From Haloterrigena sp. KLK7 (GTDB taxonomy: Archaea > Halobacteriota > Halobacteria > Halobacteriales > Natrialbaceae): a stretch of 64,000 bases of DNA. Each line of letters opens with the position of its first letter. Positions within the stretch are counted from its first letter, which is position 1. A program made the position numbers and the translations under genes. Below the pieces are notes generated by a model, which had not been told where the DNA came from, did not search any database, and was given only the letters and a program-made list of their open reading frames with translations. Where the stretch lies: positions 372,001-436,000 of the forward strand of contig NZ_CP149787.1 in the NCBI RefSeq assembly GCF_037914945.1, in the 5' to 3' direction. Positions 16,856-26,233 of this stretch are shown here, in pieces.

Positions 16856-17587
16856 TTACTCCTGCTCGACTGTCGAGATGCTGTCGATTAGTTCAATTTC
16901 AGCGTATCGATGACAACTGCGACAAAGGCAGGTCACGTTGTCGAGCGTATGAGCGAGTTGCGGATTGTTAAATTCTCGTACCGGTGTAATATGATGAACA
17001 TCCGGCTCGTGGCCGATCTCTTCACGGGTTATTCCACAGTTCTGGCATGTATGATCGTCTCGTTCGAGCGCTTTACGTCTCACCGATCTCCACTTCCCGT
17101 TGTAGGGATTGTTGGCGCTTCCCCACTGTTCAGACAACCAAATCCGAAGACAGTTCTGACTGCAAAACCTTACCGGCTCCCGTTTTGCTTTAGATTTGAG
17201 AACAGTTCTAATCCTTCCGCAGCTCTCACAGACACGTTTTACGCGCTCGATATCGTGGACTTCGTAGTATGGTGTTCCAAGAAATTTATCGGATTCTTCG
17301 ACACAGTCCGGACAGTATACCCCGGATTTGTCGGACGGATAGTATTCGAACGTGGAATCGCACCGTTTACACGCAGTCGTTTCGGTTCCACCTTTCCAGT
17401 TTCCGTTATATTTCCCGCCGTTTGGATTACACTCATCGTAGAACTCTCGTCGTGATTTCGGATCATAAAAATCAGTTCCACATCCTTTGCACGTCCGGTT
17501 CGGGAGCGATTCACCGTGGATTTTCGTATGATGTTGCCGCATTCCCTGTTCCGTATTCAATGACTTCCCACACGTCGGACAGTCCAT
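16856..17587 (-). CDS. HNH endonuclease-domain protein with several zinc-knuckle motifs
   Basis: The 243-residue protein opens with a C2H2-like finger (MDCPTCGKSLNTEQGMRQHH), followed by paired cysteines in CKGCGTDF, CKRCDSTF, YCPDC, CESCG and FCSQNC. It ends with an HNH nuclease module: DDHTCQNCG, DVHHITPVREF and CLCRSCHRY. Such modules occur in phage, homing and restriction-like nucleases. The ATG at 17587 was chosen because residues before it in the longer frame look like random high-GC translation. Base composition is visibly AT-richer than its neighbours, and it sits 48 bp from a tRNA-Gln with a duplicated 3' end, so horizontal acquisition is likely. The target is unknown. Confidence 0.8.
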   Translation of the reverse strand: MDCPTCGKSLNTEQGMRQHHTKIHGESLPNRTCKGCGTDFYDPKSRREFYDECNPNGGKYNGNWKGGTETTACKRCDSTFEYYPSDKSGVYCPDCVEESDKFLGTPYYEVHDIERVKRVCESCGRIRTVLKSKAKREPVRFCSQNCLRIWLSEQWGSANNPYNGKWRSVRRKALERDDHTCQNCGITREEIGHEPDVHHITPVREFNNPQLAHTLDNVTCLCRSCHRYAEIELIDSISTVEQE

Positions 17588-17834
17588 GCACGCGTTGGCC
17601 GCGGCGTCGCTGATAAACTCGAGGCTGGTCTCGATCACGTGACGACCGTCGCAACGGCACGGGTACGACTCAGTCGCGGCCCGTCTCGAGGAATCGTCCC
17701 GCTGTCCCGCTCGTCTCGCTTCCGAGACCGCGCACACGATCTGTCGGAACGGCCGCGAACGAGATCGCCGCTGCAATCGCTCGCACCCGATGCGAAAACA
17801 GAATCGAAATCGAACTCGGCGGCGAACCGACGGC

Positions 17835-18980
17835 TTAGAAGTAGCCTTCGTCGGCCAGCCGCTCGATCCCTTCCTCGAGTCGCTCTTCGCTCGCCGCGTA
17901 CGAGATCCGCGCGTAGCCGGGGGTGCCGAACGCGCTGCCCGGAACGGTCGCGACGTGGGCGTCCTCGAGTGCCCCTTCACACCAGGCCTGATCGTCGTCG
18001 TCGACGGGGACCATCATGTAGAAGGCGCCCTCGGGCTCGGCGACGTCGACGTCGTGCTCCTCGAGCAGGTCGATGACGAGGTCGCGGCGCTCCGCGAAGG
18101 CGTCGACCATCTCGGTGACGGCGTCCTCGGTCTCGAGGGCCTCGAGACCGGCGTGCTGGACGAAGTTCACGGCCGAGGAGACGGAGTGGCTGTGGAGCTT
18201 GCCGGCCTGATCGATCAGTTCCTCGGGACCGGCGAAGTAGCCGAGCCGCCAGCCGGTCATCGAGTAGGCCTTCGAGAAGCCGTTGACCGTCACGGTGCGG
18301 TCGGCCATTCCCTCGAGCGTGCCCAGGCTGGTCGGCTCGACGCCGTAGGTGATCTCCTTGTAGATCTCGTCGGAGATCACGGTGATGTCGTGCTCGACGG
18401 CCAGATCGCGGACGCCCTCGAGCGCCGCGTCGGAGTAGACGGCACCGGTCGGGTTCGACGGCGAGTTGACGATCAGCAGTTCGGTCTCGTCGGAGACCGC
18501 GGCCTCGAGGTCGTCGAGCGCGGGCTCGAGCTGGAAGTCCGAATCGGAGAGGTCGACGCGGGTCAGGTCGCCGCCGGCCATCTTGACCATCGCCTCGTAG
18601 GAGACCCACGCGGGGTCGAGCAGGGCGACCTCGTCGCCGTCGGCGATCAGCGCCTGGATGATCTCGTAGAGCGCCTGCTTGGCGCCGGGCGTGACGATGA
18701 TCTCCTCGGGGCCGTGGTCGAGGCCGTCGTCGGCGAGTTTCTCCGAGATGGCCTCGCGGAGGTCGATGATCCCCGCGGAGGTGGTGTAGCCGGTGTGGCC
18801 GGCGTCCATCGCGTCCTTGCCCGCTTCGACGATGTTCTCGGGGGTCGGGAAGTCGGGCTCGCCGACGGAGAGGTCGACGACGTCGACGCCGTCGTTCTCG
18901 AGTTCGGTGGCGAGCGCGGAGATGGCGAGCGTTGCGGACGGTTCGACTCGGGTCAGACGATCGGTGAATTCCATGGTCAT
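17835..18980 (-). CDS. Pyridoxal-phosphate aminotransferase, class I (aspartate/aromatic type)
   Basis: The 381-residue protein has the fold-type I motifs in order: VGEPDFPTPENI, TPGAKQALYEI, NSPSNPTGAVYS, ISDEIYKEITY and VNGFSKAYSMTGWRLGY, whose lysine binds the cofactor. The C-terminal YARISYAAS contains the substrate-carboxylate arginine. It is in the aspartate aminotransferase Ib group, which interconverts aspartate or other amino acids with their oxo-acids. Specificity cannot be read off. The gene starts 8 bp after ribH ends and is probably co-transcribed with it. Confidence 0.92.
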   Translation of the reverse strand: MTMEFTDRLTRVEPSATLAISALATELENDGVDVVDLSVGEPDFPTPENIVEAGKDAMDAGHTGYTTSAGIIDLREAISEKLADDGLDHGPEEIIVTPGAKQALYEIIQALIADGDEVALLDPAWVSYEAMVKMAGGDLTRVDLSDSDFQLEPALDDLEAAVSDETELLIVNSPSNPTGAVYSDAALEGVRDLAVEHDITVISDEIYKEITYGVEPTSLGTLEGMADRTVTVNGFSKAYSMTGWRLGYFAGPEELIDQAGKLHSHSVSSAVNFVQHAGLEALETEDAVTEMVDAFAERRDLVIDLLEEHDVDVAEPEGAFYMMVPVDDDDQAWCEGALEDAHVATVPGSAFGTPGYARISYAASEERLEEGIERLADEGYF

Positions 18981-18988
18981 CGCTGGTA

Positions 18989-19420
18989 TTACGCTGAATC
19001 TGAATCCGGATCGGAATCGGGAAGCTGGTCGACGAGGTCGAGCGCGCCGTCGACGGCTTTCGCCGCGTTCTCGACGCGCTCCCGGGCCTCGGCGGCGGAC
19101 ATACCGGGGCCCGTCACGCCGAGGGTTACGGGAGTGTCACGCTCGAGACTGACGTCGGAGAGCCGCTGGGCGGTCGCGTCGGTGATCACCTGATCGTGGT
19201 CGGTGTCACCGGTGATGACCGTCCCGACGACGGCCACGGCCTCGACCGCGTCGCGGCGGGCGAGCCGATCAGCGGCCAGCGGCGCGTCGTACGCGCCCGG
19301 GACGCGGACCGTCTCGTACACCTCGGCGCCAGCGGCCTGGGCCGCCTCGAGGGCCTCCTGCTCCATCTGCTCGGTGATCGGCCGGTTGAACTCCGCGACC
19401 ACCAGTCCGAGCGTGGTCAT
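18989..19420 (-). CDS. ribH: 6,7-dimethyl-8-ribityllumazine synthase
   Basis: The 143-residue protein shows the family landmarks: LGLVVAEFNRPIT at the N-terminus, VRVPGAYDAPLAA, VVGTVITGDTDHDQVI and LGVTGP. It joins the ribityl-aminouracil and dihydroxybutanone phosphate precursors in riboflavin synthesis. The acidic C-terminal tail (DSDPDSDSA) is a halophilic addition. It appears to be the first gene of a two-gene unit with the aminotransferase. No riboswitch-like element was recognised upstream. Confidence 0.92.
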   Translation of the reverse strand: MTTLGLVVAEFNRPITEQMEQEALEAAQAAGAEVYETVRVPGAYDAPLAADRLARRDAVEAVAVVGTVITGDTDHDQVITDATAQRLSDVSLERDTPVTLGVTGPGMSAAEARERVENAAKAVDGALDLVDQLPDSDPDSDSA

Positions 19421-19674
19421 ACGCCAGCGGTGGAGAGGGGGCCTAAAAGAGGTACCGTTCTCTCGTGGCCACGCTTCCCGAACCGACCGCCTCGCGCGAC
19501 GGTCGATTCCGATCGCGCCACGACGGGATCGACGAGGCGCGATATCGTCCCGGAGCGTCCAGTGTGCTCGTCCGTCGACGAGCTACCGGGACAGCCCCGA
19601 AGTGTCCTCGTTCGTGAGTATATCGAGTGAGAATACACCACGTGGTGACCACGATCGTGCCGTAAAGTGAGAAC

Positions 19675-19680
19675 CCTTAA
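19675..19680 (+). promoter_or_regulatory. TATA-like box of purK
   Basis: CCTTAA lies with its centre 28 nt before the ATG at 19706, the spacing of a leaderless haloarchaeal transcript. This supports choosing that ATG rather than the one at 19667, which would lie upstream of the box. Confidence 0.5.
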
Positions 19681-19705
19681 GCGGCGGCATAGACAAGCGG
19701 CGCGC

Positions 19706-20869
19706 ATGACAACGCTACGGACGCCGGGACCGACGCTCGGGGTCGTCGGCGGCGGACAGCTCGGACGAATGCTCGCGGAGGCGGCGTCGCCGCTGGGAGT
19801 CGAAGTCGTCGTCCTCGATCCGACGCCGGACTGCCCGGCCGCGCCGGTCGCTCGCGATCAGATCGTCGCCGACTTCGACGACGAGGCGGGAATCCGCGAA
19901 CTCGCCGCGCGCGCGGACGTGCTCACCTTCGAGATCGAACTCGCAGACCAGGACGTCCTCGAGCGCGTCAGCGAGGACTCCGGGACGCCGGTCCACCCGA
20001 AGCCGTCGACGCTGCGGACGATCCACGACAAACTCGTCCAGAAGCGCGAACTCGAGGACGCGGGCGTTCCGGTGCCGCCGTTCCGCGAGGTCGAGGACGC
20101 CGCCGACATCCGCGAGGCCATCGACGACTATGGCGCGCCGGTAATGTTGAAGGCCCGCACGGGCGGCTACGACGGGCGCGGAAACGTTCCCGTGGAGTCG
20201 AAAGAGGAGGCCGAGCAGGCCCTCGAGTCGGTCGCCGGCCCCGCGATGGTCGAGTCGTTCGTCGACTTCGAGCGCGAGGTCTCGGTCATCGCCGTCAAGG
20301 GAGACGACGAGGTCGCGACCTTCCCGCTGGGCGAGAACGTCCACGTCGACGAGATCCTCCGGGAGACGATCGTGCCCGCGCGCTCGAGCGAAACCGCCGC
20401 CGAACGCGCCTACGACGTTGCGCGGGACGTCCTCGAGGTGATGGACGGCCGCGGCGTGTACGGCATCGAACTCTTCGAAACGAGCGACGGCGAAATCCTG
20501 CTCAACGAGATCGCGCCGCGCCCGCACAACTCCGGCCACTGGACGATCGAGGGCGCCGCGACCTCGCAGTTCGAACAGCACGCGCGGGCGGTGCTCGGCT
20601 GGCCGCTCGGCTCGACGGAACTGCGGTCGCCGACCGTGCTGACCAACCTGCTCGGCGATGTCGACGAGGAACAGCGAGCGGAGCTGGGCGATATCGACCG
20701 TCTTCTCGAGACGCCCGGCGCGAACCTCCACTGGTACGGCAAGCGCCAGGTCCGACCGCTGCGCAAGATGGGGCACGTCACCGTCTCGGCCGCGGACGAG
20801 GGCGCCGACGTCGAGGACCTGTTGGAGACCGCGCGCGAGCTCGAGGACGCGGTCACGTTCCGGAACTGA
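19706..20869 (+). CDS. purK: N5-carboxyaminoimidazole ribonucleotide synthase
   Basis: The 387-residue ATP-grasp enzyme begins TLGVVGGGQLGRMLAEAASP, the classic PurK opening. It has KARTGGYDGRGN in the ATP-binding loop, VDFEREVSVIA, and the C-terminal NEIAPRPHNSGHWTIE metal/ATP site. It carboxylates AIR using ATP and bicarbonate in de novo purine synthesis, handing the unstable product to PurE encoded 57 bp downstream. The start at 19706 is supported by the TATA-like box upstream. Confidence 0.95.
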   Translation: MTTLRTPGPTLGVVGGGQLGRMLAEAASPLGVEVVVLDPTPDCPAAPVARDQIVADFDDEAGIRELAARADVLTFEIELADQDVLERVSEDSGTPVHPKPSTLRTIHDKLVQKRELEDAGVPVPPFREVEDAADIREAIDDYGAPVMLKARTGGYDGRGNVPVESKEEAEQALESVAGPAMVESFVDFEREVSVIAVKGDDEVATFPLGENVHVDEILRETIVPARSSETAAERAYDVARDVLEVMDGRGVYGIELFETSDGEILLNEIAPRPHNSGHWTIEGAATSQFEQHARAVLGWPLGSTELRSPTVLTNLLGDVDEEQRAELGDIDRLLETPGANLHWYGKRQVRPLRKMGHVTVSAADEGADVEDLLETARELEDAVTFRN

Positions 20870-20926
20870 ACCCCCGTTCGTCTCGTTTACCACCGTTTCA
20901 AGTCATCCGCCCGCTCATCACCACGC

Positions 20927-21559
20927 ATGAGCAACAGCGTCAGCGACCTCATCGACCGCCTGCACCGCGAGGCCGATCAGGACCGCCCGGCCGAGGAAAC
21001 ACCCGACGTCGGCATCGTCATGGGCAGCGACTCCGACCTCGAGACGATGATGACCGGCGGTCGACGTCGCGGCGCCTACGACGCCTTCGTCGACGAACTC
21101 GGCTTCGCCGAACAGACCGATTACGAGGAGCCGCCCGAAGAGCGCTTCACCTTCGAGACCTACGTGACCTCGGCTCACCGGACGCCGGACTTAATGACCG
21201 CTTACGCCGAGACGGCGGAGGAGCGCGGCCTCGAGGTCGTCATCGCGGGCGCGGGGGGGAAGTCGGCCGACCTGCCGAACATGACGGCCTCGATCGCCTA
21301 CCCCCTGCCGGTGATCGGCGTCCCGGTCCAGGAGAAGTCGGTCGACAGCGTCATCGGCATGCCCACCGGCGCGCCGCTCGTGGCGGTCGACGCCGGCAAA
21401 TCGTTCAACGCCGCGCTGTCGGCGGCCCAGATCCTCGCCCGTCAGCACGAGGCCGTCCGCGAGCGGCTCGTGGACTACCACGACGGGCTCCGCGAGGGGG
21501 TCGGCGACGTGTCGCGACGGCTGCACGACCAGGGGACCGCGAACTTCTCGAGCGAGTAA
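20927..21559 (+). CDS. purE: N5-carboxyaminoimidazole ribonucleotide mutase
   Basis: The 210-residue protein carries VGIVMGSDSDLETM, TSAHRTPDLM, GAGGKSADLPNM and VQEKSVDSVIGMP, the conserved active-site blocks of class I PurE. It moves the carboxyl group of N5-CAIR to C4, the step after PurK. There is an N-terminal extension and an insertion after the GSDSDL motif relative to bacterial enzymes, making it about 40 residues longer than usual. Both are common in haloarchaea. Confidence 0.95.
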   Translation: MSNSVSDLIDRLHREADQDRPAEETPDVGIVMGSDSDLETMMTGGRRRGAYDAFVDELGFAEQTDYEEPPEERFTFETYVTSAHRTPDLMTAYAETAEERGLEVVIAGAGGKSADLPNMTASIAYPLPVIGVPVQEKSVDSVIGMPTGAPLVAVDAGKSFNAALSAAQILARQHEAVRERLVDYHDGLREGVGDVSRRLHDQGTANFSSE

Positions 21560-21612
21560 TCGGCGACCGAACCGTACATCAGTCATTACGATCGATATCG
21601 CGTTCGTTTTTC

Positions 21613-21644
21613 CGCCTAGTTATAATTTAACTATCAGCTAGGCG
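21613..21644. terminator. Inverted repeat after purE
   Basis: CGCCTAG (21613-21619) and CTAGGCG (21638-21644) are perfect 7-bp arms around an AT-rich 18-nt loop, 54 nt after the purE stop. It could end the purKE transcript or serve as an operator for the nuo operon that starts 260 bp later. Neither is shown. Confidence 0.35.
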
Positions 21645-21868
21645 CCATACTAGTGACCGTTCTGTCGCCTTTCGAACCGATCGTCGGCCGCTGGCCCCAT
21701 CGAGAACGACGGTGCTCTCCCTCGAGTACAGCCCGTCGTAATCGGTTACTACCGATGCGTACATCCTTCATATGGCGAACTATCACGTGCGGTTCCGATT
21801 CGCGGTCGGAATCGATCACGAAAGTCGATGGAGTATGCTGATATCGCCGAAAAACGAACAATCAACCC

Positions 21869-21874
21869 TTATAT
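21869..21874 (+). promoter_or_regulatory. TATA-like box of the nuo operon
   Basis: TTATAT lies about 35 nt before the nuoA ATG at 21907, allowing a roughly 10-nt leader. No other strong box exists in the 347-bp gap after purE, so this is the likely promoter for the eleven-gene operon. Confidence 0.5.
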
Positions 21875-21906
21875 GCGTGCGGTTGGAAGCCTCGAACGTT
21901 ACGGAG

Positions 21907-22317
21907 ATGAATGACTGGATCGCTATCGGGGCGCTGGGACTCGTGGGACTGTTGATACCGCTGGGCATGATGGCGGTATCCTACCTCCTGCGGCCGACCG
22001 TCCCCGAAACGAGCAAACGCGCCACGTACGAGAGTGGCGAGATCCCCACCGGCGGGACGCGCGTCCGGTTTAACATCCAGTACTACACGGTTGCACTTCT
22101 GTTCCTCGTCTTCGATATCGAGACCGTCCTCCTGTTCCCCTGGGCGGTCGTGTATCTGGATGCGCTGGACGCGGGCGTTCCGCTGCTCGAGATTCTCGGA
22201 CCAATGCTGCTGTTCGTCGCCGTCCTATTGGTCGGACTCGCGTGGGCGTGGCGCAACGGCGCAGTACAGTGGGCACAGACACCCCGTCAGGCAGCGGCCG
22301 ACTCTGAGCGACAATGA
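21907..22317 (+). CDS. nuoA: NADH dehydrogenase-like complex, subunit A
   Basis: The 136-residue membrane protein has three hydrophobic helices and the NuoA signature between helices 1 and 2 (ATYESGEIPTGG, then VRFNIQYYTVALLFLVFDIETVLL), which forms part of the quinone-cavity loop. The ATG at 21907 was used because upstream in-frame residues are non-hydrophobic and precede the promoter. It overlaps nuoB by 4 nt and opens the operon. Confidence 0.95.
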   Translation: MNDWIAIGALGLVGLLIPLGMMAVSYLLRPTVPETSKRATYESGEIPTGGTRVRFNIQYYTVALLFLVFDIETVLLFPWAVVYLDALDAGVPLLEILGPMLLFVAVLLVGLAWAWRNGAVQWAQTPRQAAADSERQ

Positions 22318-23021
22318 GTAGCAACAATCCACGGCAACAGATCCACGGCAGCACTGCACCATCGACGGACACCCGCGACTCGCGGATCGGTGAGGGTCCC
22401 GACGATCGGTTTAACTCCAAGCTCCGGGAGGCGTTCGGTTCGACGCCGTTCATCCTCACGAAGTTCGATAAGTTCATGAACTGGGTGCGGGGCAACTCGA
22501 TGTTCATGCTGCAGTTCGGGATCGCCTGCTGCAGCATCGAGATGATGCACACCTACGCGATCAAACACGACCTCGATCGCTTCGGTGCCGGCGTGCCCCG
22601 AGCGTCGCCGCGACAGGCCGACGTGATGATCGTCCCCGGGACGATCGTCTCGAAGTTCGGCCCCCGCATGAAGCGGGTCTACGACCAGATGCCCGAACCC
22701 AAGTTCGTCGTCGGAATGGGATCCTGTACGATCTCCGGCGGCCCCTTCCAGGAGGGATACAACGTCGTCAAGGGCGCCGAGGAGATCATCCCCATCGACA
22801 TCCACGTCCCGGGCTGTCCGCCCCGTCCCGAGGCGCTGATCTACGGCGTCGCCAAACTGCAAGAGCGGATCCGGAACGGCGAGTCGACGCCCGTCGTCGT
22901 CAAGCCCTACGAGCTCGAGCAGTTCGGCGACCTGCCGAAGGACGAACTCGTCCAGAAACTGGCCGACGACATCGACGAGGACGACCTCGTCATGCGCTAC
23001 AACTGGGCTGATTCGCCATGA
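22314..23021 (+). CDS. nuoB: NADH dehydrogenase-like complex, subunit B (N2 cluster)
   Basis: The 235-residue protein holds the cysteines that ligate terminal iron-sulfur cluster N2: [24 protein letters not shown] and [12 protein letters not shown]2 passes electrons to the quinone. The haloarchaeal form has a ~45-residue hydrophilic N-terminal extension and an acidic tail. It overlaps nuoA and nuoCD by 4 nt each, so translation is probably coupled. Confidence 0.96.
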   Translation: MSSNNPRQQIHGSTAPSTDTRDSRIGEGPDDRFNSKLREAFGSTPFILTKFDKFMNWVRGNSMFMLQFGIACCSIEMMHTYAIKHDLDRFGAGVPRASPRQADVMIVPGTIVSKFGPRMKRVYDQMPEPKFVVGMGSCTISGGPFQEGYNVVKGAEEIIPIDIHVPGCPPRPEALIYGVAKLQERIRNGESTPVVVKPYELEQFGDLPKDELVQKLADDIDEDDLVMRYNWADSP

Positions 23022-24676
23022 GCACGGGACTCGAACGCAGCCAGCCGCCGGTCGAGGTCTCCGAGGACGAACTCGAGGCGCTGCTCGGTGACCGCGCGCT
23101 CGCGCGGGACGATCACCTGAACGCGCCCGGATTCGTCGTCCGACCGGACGACGTCCAGAGCGTCCTCTCGGACCTGAAAGAGCGGGCCGGGTTCGACCAC
23201 CTCTCTAACCTGACCGCCCAGCAGTACGAGGATCGGTACGAGTCGATCTACCATCTGAAGAAGTACGCCGATCCCACGCAGGAGGTCTCGATCGTCGTTC
23301 CGACGCCGATCGACGACCCCGTCAGCGAGTCGGCCGCACCGGTGTTCTCCACGGCCGACTGGCACGAGCGGGAGGCCTTCGACCTCGTCGGAATCGACTA
23401 CGAGGGCCATCCCGATCCGCGACGGATCCTCCTGCCGGAAACGTGGCAGGGACATCCGCTCTCGCTGGATTACGACCAGGAGAAACCCCAGCTCGTCACC
23501 CTCACGGACCACGCCAACCCGATCCAGCCGGACCACCACGACGCCGAGTCGGACACGATGTTCCTGAACATCGGGCCACACCACCCGGCGACCCACGGCG
23601 TGCTCCACCTCGAGACGGTGCTGGACGGCGAGACGGTCGTCGACGTCGATCCCGACGTCGGCTACCTGCACCGCTGCGAGGAGCAGATGTGCCAGAACGG
23701 CACGTATCGCCACCAGATCATGCCCTACCCGGACCGCTGGGACTACGTCTCGGCGGGCCTGTTGAACGAGTGGGCGTACGCGCGCGTCGCGGAGGACCTG
23801 GCCGACATCGAGGTCCCCGACTACGCGCAGGTCATCCGGACCATGGGTGCCGAACTCTGTCGGATCGCCTCCCACATGCTCGCGCTCGCGACGTTCGCGC
23901 TGGACGTCTACGGCGACTTCACCGCCATCTTCCAGTACGGGATGCGCGACCGGGAAGTCGTACAGGATATTCTCGAGGACCTCACCGGCCAGCGGCTCAT
24001 GTTCAACTACTTCCGGCTGGGCGGGGTCGCCTGGGACCTGCCGGAGCCCCGCGAGGAGTTCATCGCGAAGACGCGGGACTTCCTCGACGAACTCCCCGCC
24101 AAGGTCGACGAGTACAACGACCTGCTGACGGGCAACGAGATCTTCCAGGTCCGCTGTCACGATACGGGGGTTCTGGAACCCGAAGCCGCCAAGGACTACG
24201 GCTGTACGGGCCCGGTCGCCCGCGGCTCCGGAATCGACTACGACCTCCGGCGGGACGACCCCTACGGCTACTACGACGAACTCGAGTGGGACGTCGTCAC
24301 CGAACCGGGCTGTGACAACTACAGCCGCGTCCTCGTGCGGATGCGGGAAGTCGAGGAGTCGGCCAAGATCATCGAGCAGTGTCTCGACCTCCTCGAGGAC
24401 TGGCCCGAAGACGAACGGGAGATTCAGGCCAACGTGCCGCGAACGCTCAAGCCGGACGCGGACACCGAGGTCTATCGGGCCGTCGAGGGCGCGAAGGGCG
24501 AACTCGGGATCTACATCCGCGCCGACGGCACCGACAAGCCGGCCCGGTTCAAGATCCGCAGCCCCTGTTTCCACAACCTCTCGGCGCTGCCCGAGATGGC
24601 GAACGGGGAGTACGTCCCGGACCTGATCGCGTCGCTGGGTAGCCTGGACATCGTGCTCGGGGAGGTGGACCGGTAA
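23018..24676 (+). CDS. nuoCD: NADH dehydrogenase-like complex, fused subunits C and D
   Basis: A single 552-residue polypeptide joins the NuoC domain (about 1-170, ending in WHEREAFDLVGIDYEGHPD and RRILLPETWQGHPL) to the NuoD domain (about 185-552, NIGPHHPATHGVLHLETV, YPDRWDYVS, and a C-terminal SLDIVLGEVDR). NuoD forms the quinone-binding pocket with NuoB. C-D fusions occur in several lineages, so this is not a mutation. It overlaps nuoB by 4 nt. Confidence 0.95.
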   Translation: MSTGLERSQPPVEVSEDELEALLGDRALARDDHLNAPGFVVRPDDVQSVLSDLKERAGFDHLSNLTAQQYEDRYESIYHLKKYADPTQEVSIVVPTPIDDPVSESAAPVFSTADWHEREAFDLVGIDYEGHPDPRRILLPETWQGHPLSLDYDQEKPQLVTLTDHANPIQPDHHDAESDTMFLNIGPHHPATHGVLHLETVLDGETVVDVDPDVGYLHRCEEQMCQNGTYRHQIMPYPDRWDYVSAGLLNEWAYARVAEDLADIEVPDYAQVIRTMGAELCRIASHMLALATFALDVYGDFTAIFQYGMRDREVVQDILEDLTGQRLMFNYFRLGGVAWDLPEPREEFIAKTRDFLDELPAKVDEYNDLLTGNEIFQVRCHDTGVLEPEAAKDYGCTGPVARGSGIDYDLRRDDPYGYYDELEWDVVTEPGCDNYSRVLVRMREVEESAKIIEQCLDLLEDWPEDEREIQANVPRTLKPDADTEVYRAVEGAKGELGIYIRADGTDKPARFKIRSPCFHNLSALPEMANGEYVPDLIASLGSLDIVLGEVDR

Positions 24677-24678
24677 GT

Positions 24679-25773
24679 ATGGTCGACGGATACACAGCGG
24701 TCCCGCTGCAGAGCGACGACACGGTCTTGCTCCCCGAGCGGATCGGCGAGCTAACGGGACTGGACGGCTTCGGCGTCGGGGGCGAACTGCTCGCGACGTT
24801 TATCGCCGCGTTCGTCATCGGGAATCTGATGCTGGCGATGACCGGCGTCGCCGGCCCGTGGGCCAAGCGGAAGATCACCGCCGCGTTCACCGACCGGATC
24901 GCGGTCAATCGACTCGGCCCGGGGGGGATCTTCATTATCCTCGCCGACGCCGTTCGCCTGCTCTCGAAGGAGTTAGTCGTTCCCGAGAACGCCGATCGGC
25001 CGGCCTACGACCTCGCGCCGATCGTCGTCGCGGGCTCGGCCCTGCTGGGCTTCGCCGTGATCCCGATGGGCAGCGGCGTTCACCTCGCCGATCCCGAGGT
25101 CGGACTGGCGTACGTCTTCGCCGTCTCGGGAATCGCGAGCCTCGGTCTGGTGATGGCCGGCTACGCGTCGGCGAACAAGTACTCGCTGATCGGCGGCCTC
25201 CGCGCGGTGGCACAGAACATCGCCTACGAGATTCCGCTGGTCGTCACCGGCATGTCGGTCGTGATCTTCGCCGGAACCCTCCAGCTGAGCGATATCGTCG
25301 CGGCGCAGGCCGAACCGCTGATTTCGTTCGCGGGCGTGGAACTCCCGCGCTGGTACGCGCTGGTCAACCCGTTCGCGTTCGTCCTCTTCCTGGTCGCGAA
25401 CTTCGCGGAAGTCGGCCGTAATCCGTTCGACACGCCGGAAGCGCCGACCGAAATCGTCGCCGGCTACCAGACCGAGTACTCCTCGGTCTACTTCGTGTTG
25501 ATCTACCTCGGGGAGTTCCTCCACATCTTCCTCGGCGGTGCGATCATCGCGACGATCTTCCTCGGCGGCCCGGCCGGACCCGGCCCGGCGGAACTCGGCA
25601 TCGTCTGGTTCCTCGTCAAGATCTGGGCGGTATTCTTCCTGACCCAGTGGCTCCGCTCGGCGGTGCCCCGGGTCCGGATCGACCAACTGATCGAGATCGG
25701 CTGGAAGGGACTGCTCGTCCTTTCCTTTGCGAACCTGATCCTCACCGCAGTGATCGTGGGGGTACTAGCATGA
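24679..25773 (+). CDS. nuoH: NADH dehydrogenase-like complex, subunit H
   Basis: The 364-residue protein has eight or nine hydrophobic helices and the NuoH hallmarks: AVNRLGPGGIFIILADAVRL, ANFAEVGRNPFDTPEAPTEI and GYQTEYSSVYF. This subunit lines the quinone entrance and links the hydrophilic arm to the proton pumps. It starts 2 nt after nuoCD ends and overlaps nuoI by 4 nt. Confidence 0.95.
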   Translation: MVDGYTAVPLQSDDTVLLPERIGELTGLDGFGVGGELLATFIAAFVIGNLMLAMTGVAGPWAKRKITAAFTDRIAVNRLGPGGIFIILADAVRLLSKELVVPENADRPAYDLAPIVVAGSALLGFAVIPMGSGVHLADPEVGLAYVFAVSGIASLGLVMAGYASANKYSLIGGLRAVAQNIAYEIPLVVTGMSVVIFAGTLQLSDIVAAQAEPLISFAGVELPRWYALVNPFAFVLFLVANFAEVGRNPFDTPEAPTEIVAGYQTEYSSVYFVLIYLGEFLHIFLGGAIIATIFLGGPAGPGPAELGIVWFLVKIWAVFFLTQWLRSAVPRVRIDQLIEIGWKGLLVLSFANLILTAVIVGVLA

Positions 25774-26231
25774 TCGGCATCCTCAAATCCATGGCCACGA
25801 CGATGAAGCACGCACTGGACGGGTCGACCTTCACGGTCGAGTATCCCGAGACAGCACCGGACGTCTCCCCGCGGTTCAGGGGCGTCCACAAGTTCAGCCA
25901 GGAGCGGTGTATCTGGTGTCGCCAGTGTGAGAACGTCTGTCCGAACGATACGATCCAGATCGTGACGAACGACCAGCGACAGGGCGAGCAGTACAACCTC
26001 CACATCGGACAGTGCGTCTACTGCCGGCTCTGCGAGGAGGTCTGCCCCGTCGACGCCATCCTGCTGACCCAGAACTTCGAGTTCACCGCCGACACGAAAC
26101 ACGACTTCGTCTACAACAAGGAACAGCTGAAAGCGGTCCCGTGGTACAAGGACATCGACCCGCTCGAGTCGCGCGAACCCGACCGGGGCGCGTGGATTGG
26201 CGAGGGCGAAGGGGAGGTCGATTACCAGTAA
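25770..26231 (+). CDS. nuoI: NADH dehydrogenase-like complex, subunit I (two 4Fe-4S clusters)
   Basis: The 153-residue ferredoxin-like subunit contains two CxxCxxCxxxCP motifs, CIWCRQCENVCP and CVYCRLCEEVCP, ligating clusters N6a and N6b. With NuoEFG absent, NuoI is the likely docking point for the physiological electron donor, by analogy with the Fpo complexes of methanogens (inference). The start at 25770 gives the operon's usual ATGA overlap with nuoH. Confidence 0.95.
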   Translation: MIGILKSMATTMKHALDGSTFTVEYPETAPDVSPRFRGVHKFSQERCIWCRQCENVCPNDTIQIVTNDQRQGEQYNLHIGQCVYCRLCEEVCPVDAILLTQNFEFTADTKHDFVYNKEQLKAVPWYKDIDPLESREPDRGAWIGEGEGEVDYQ

Positions 26232-26233
26232 CC

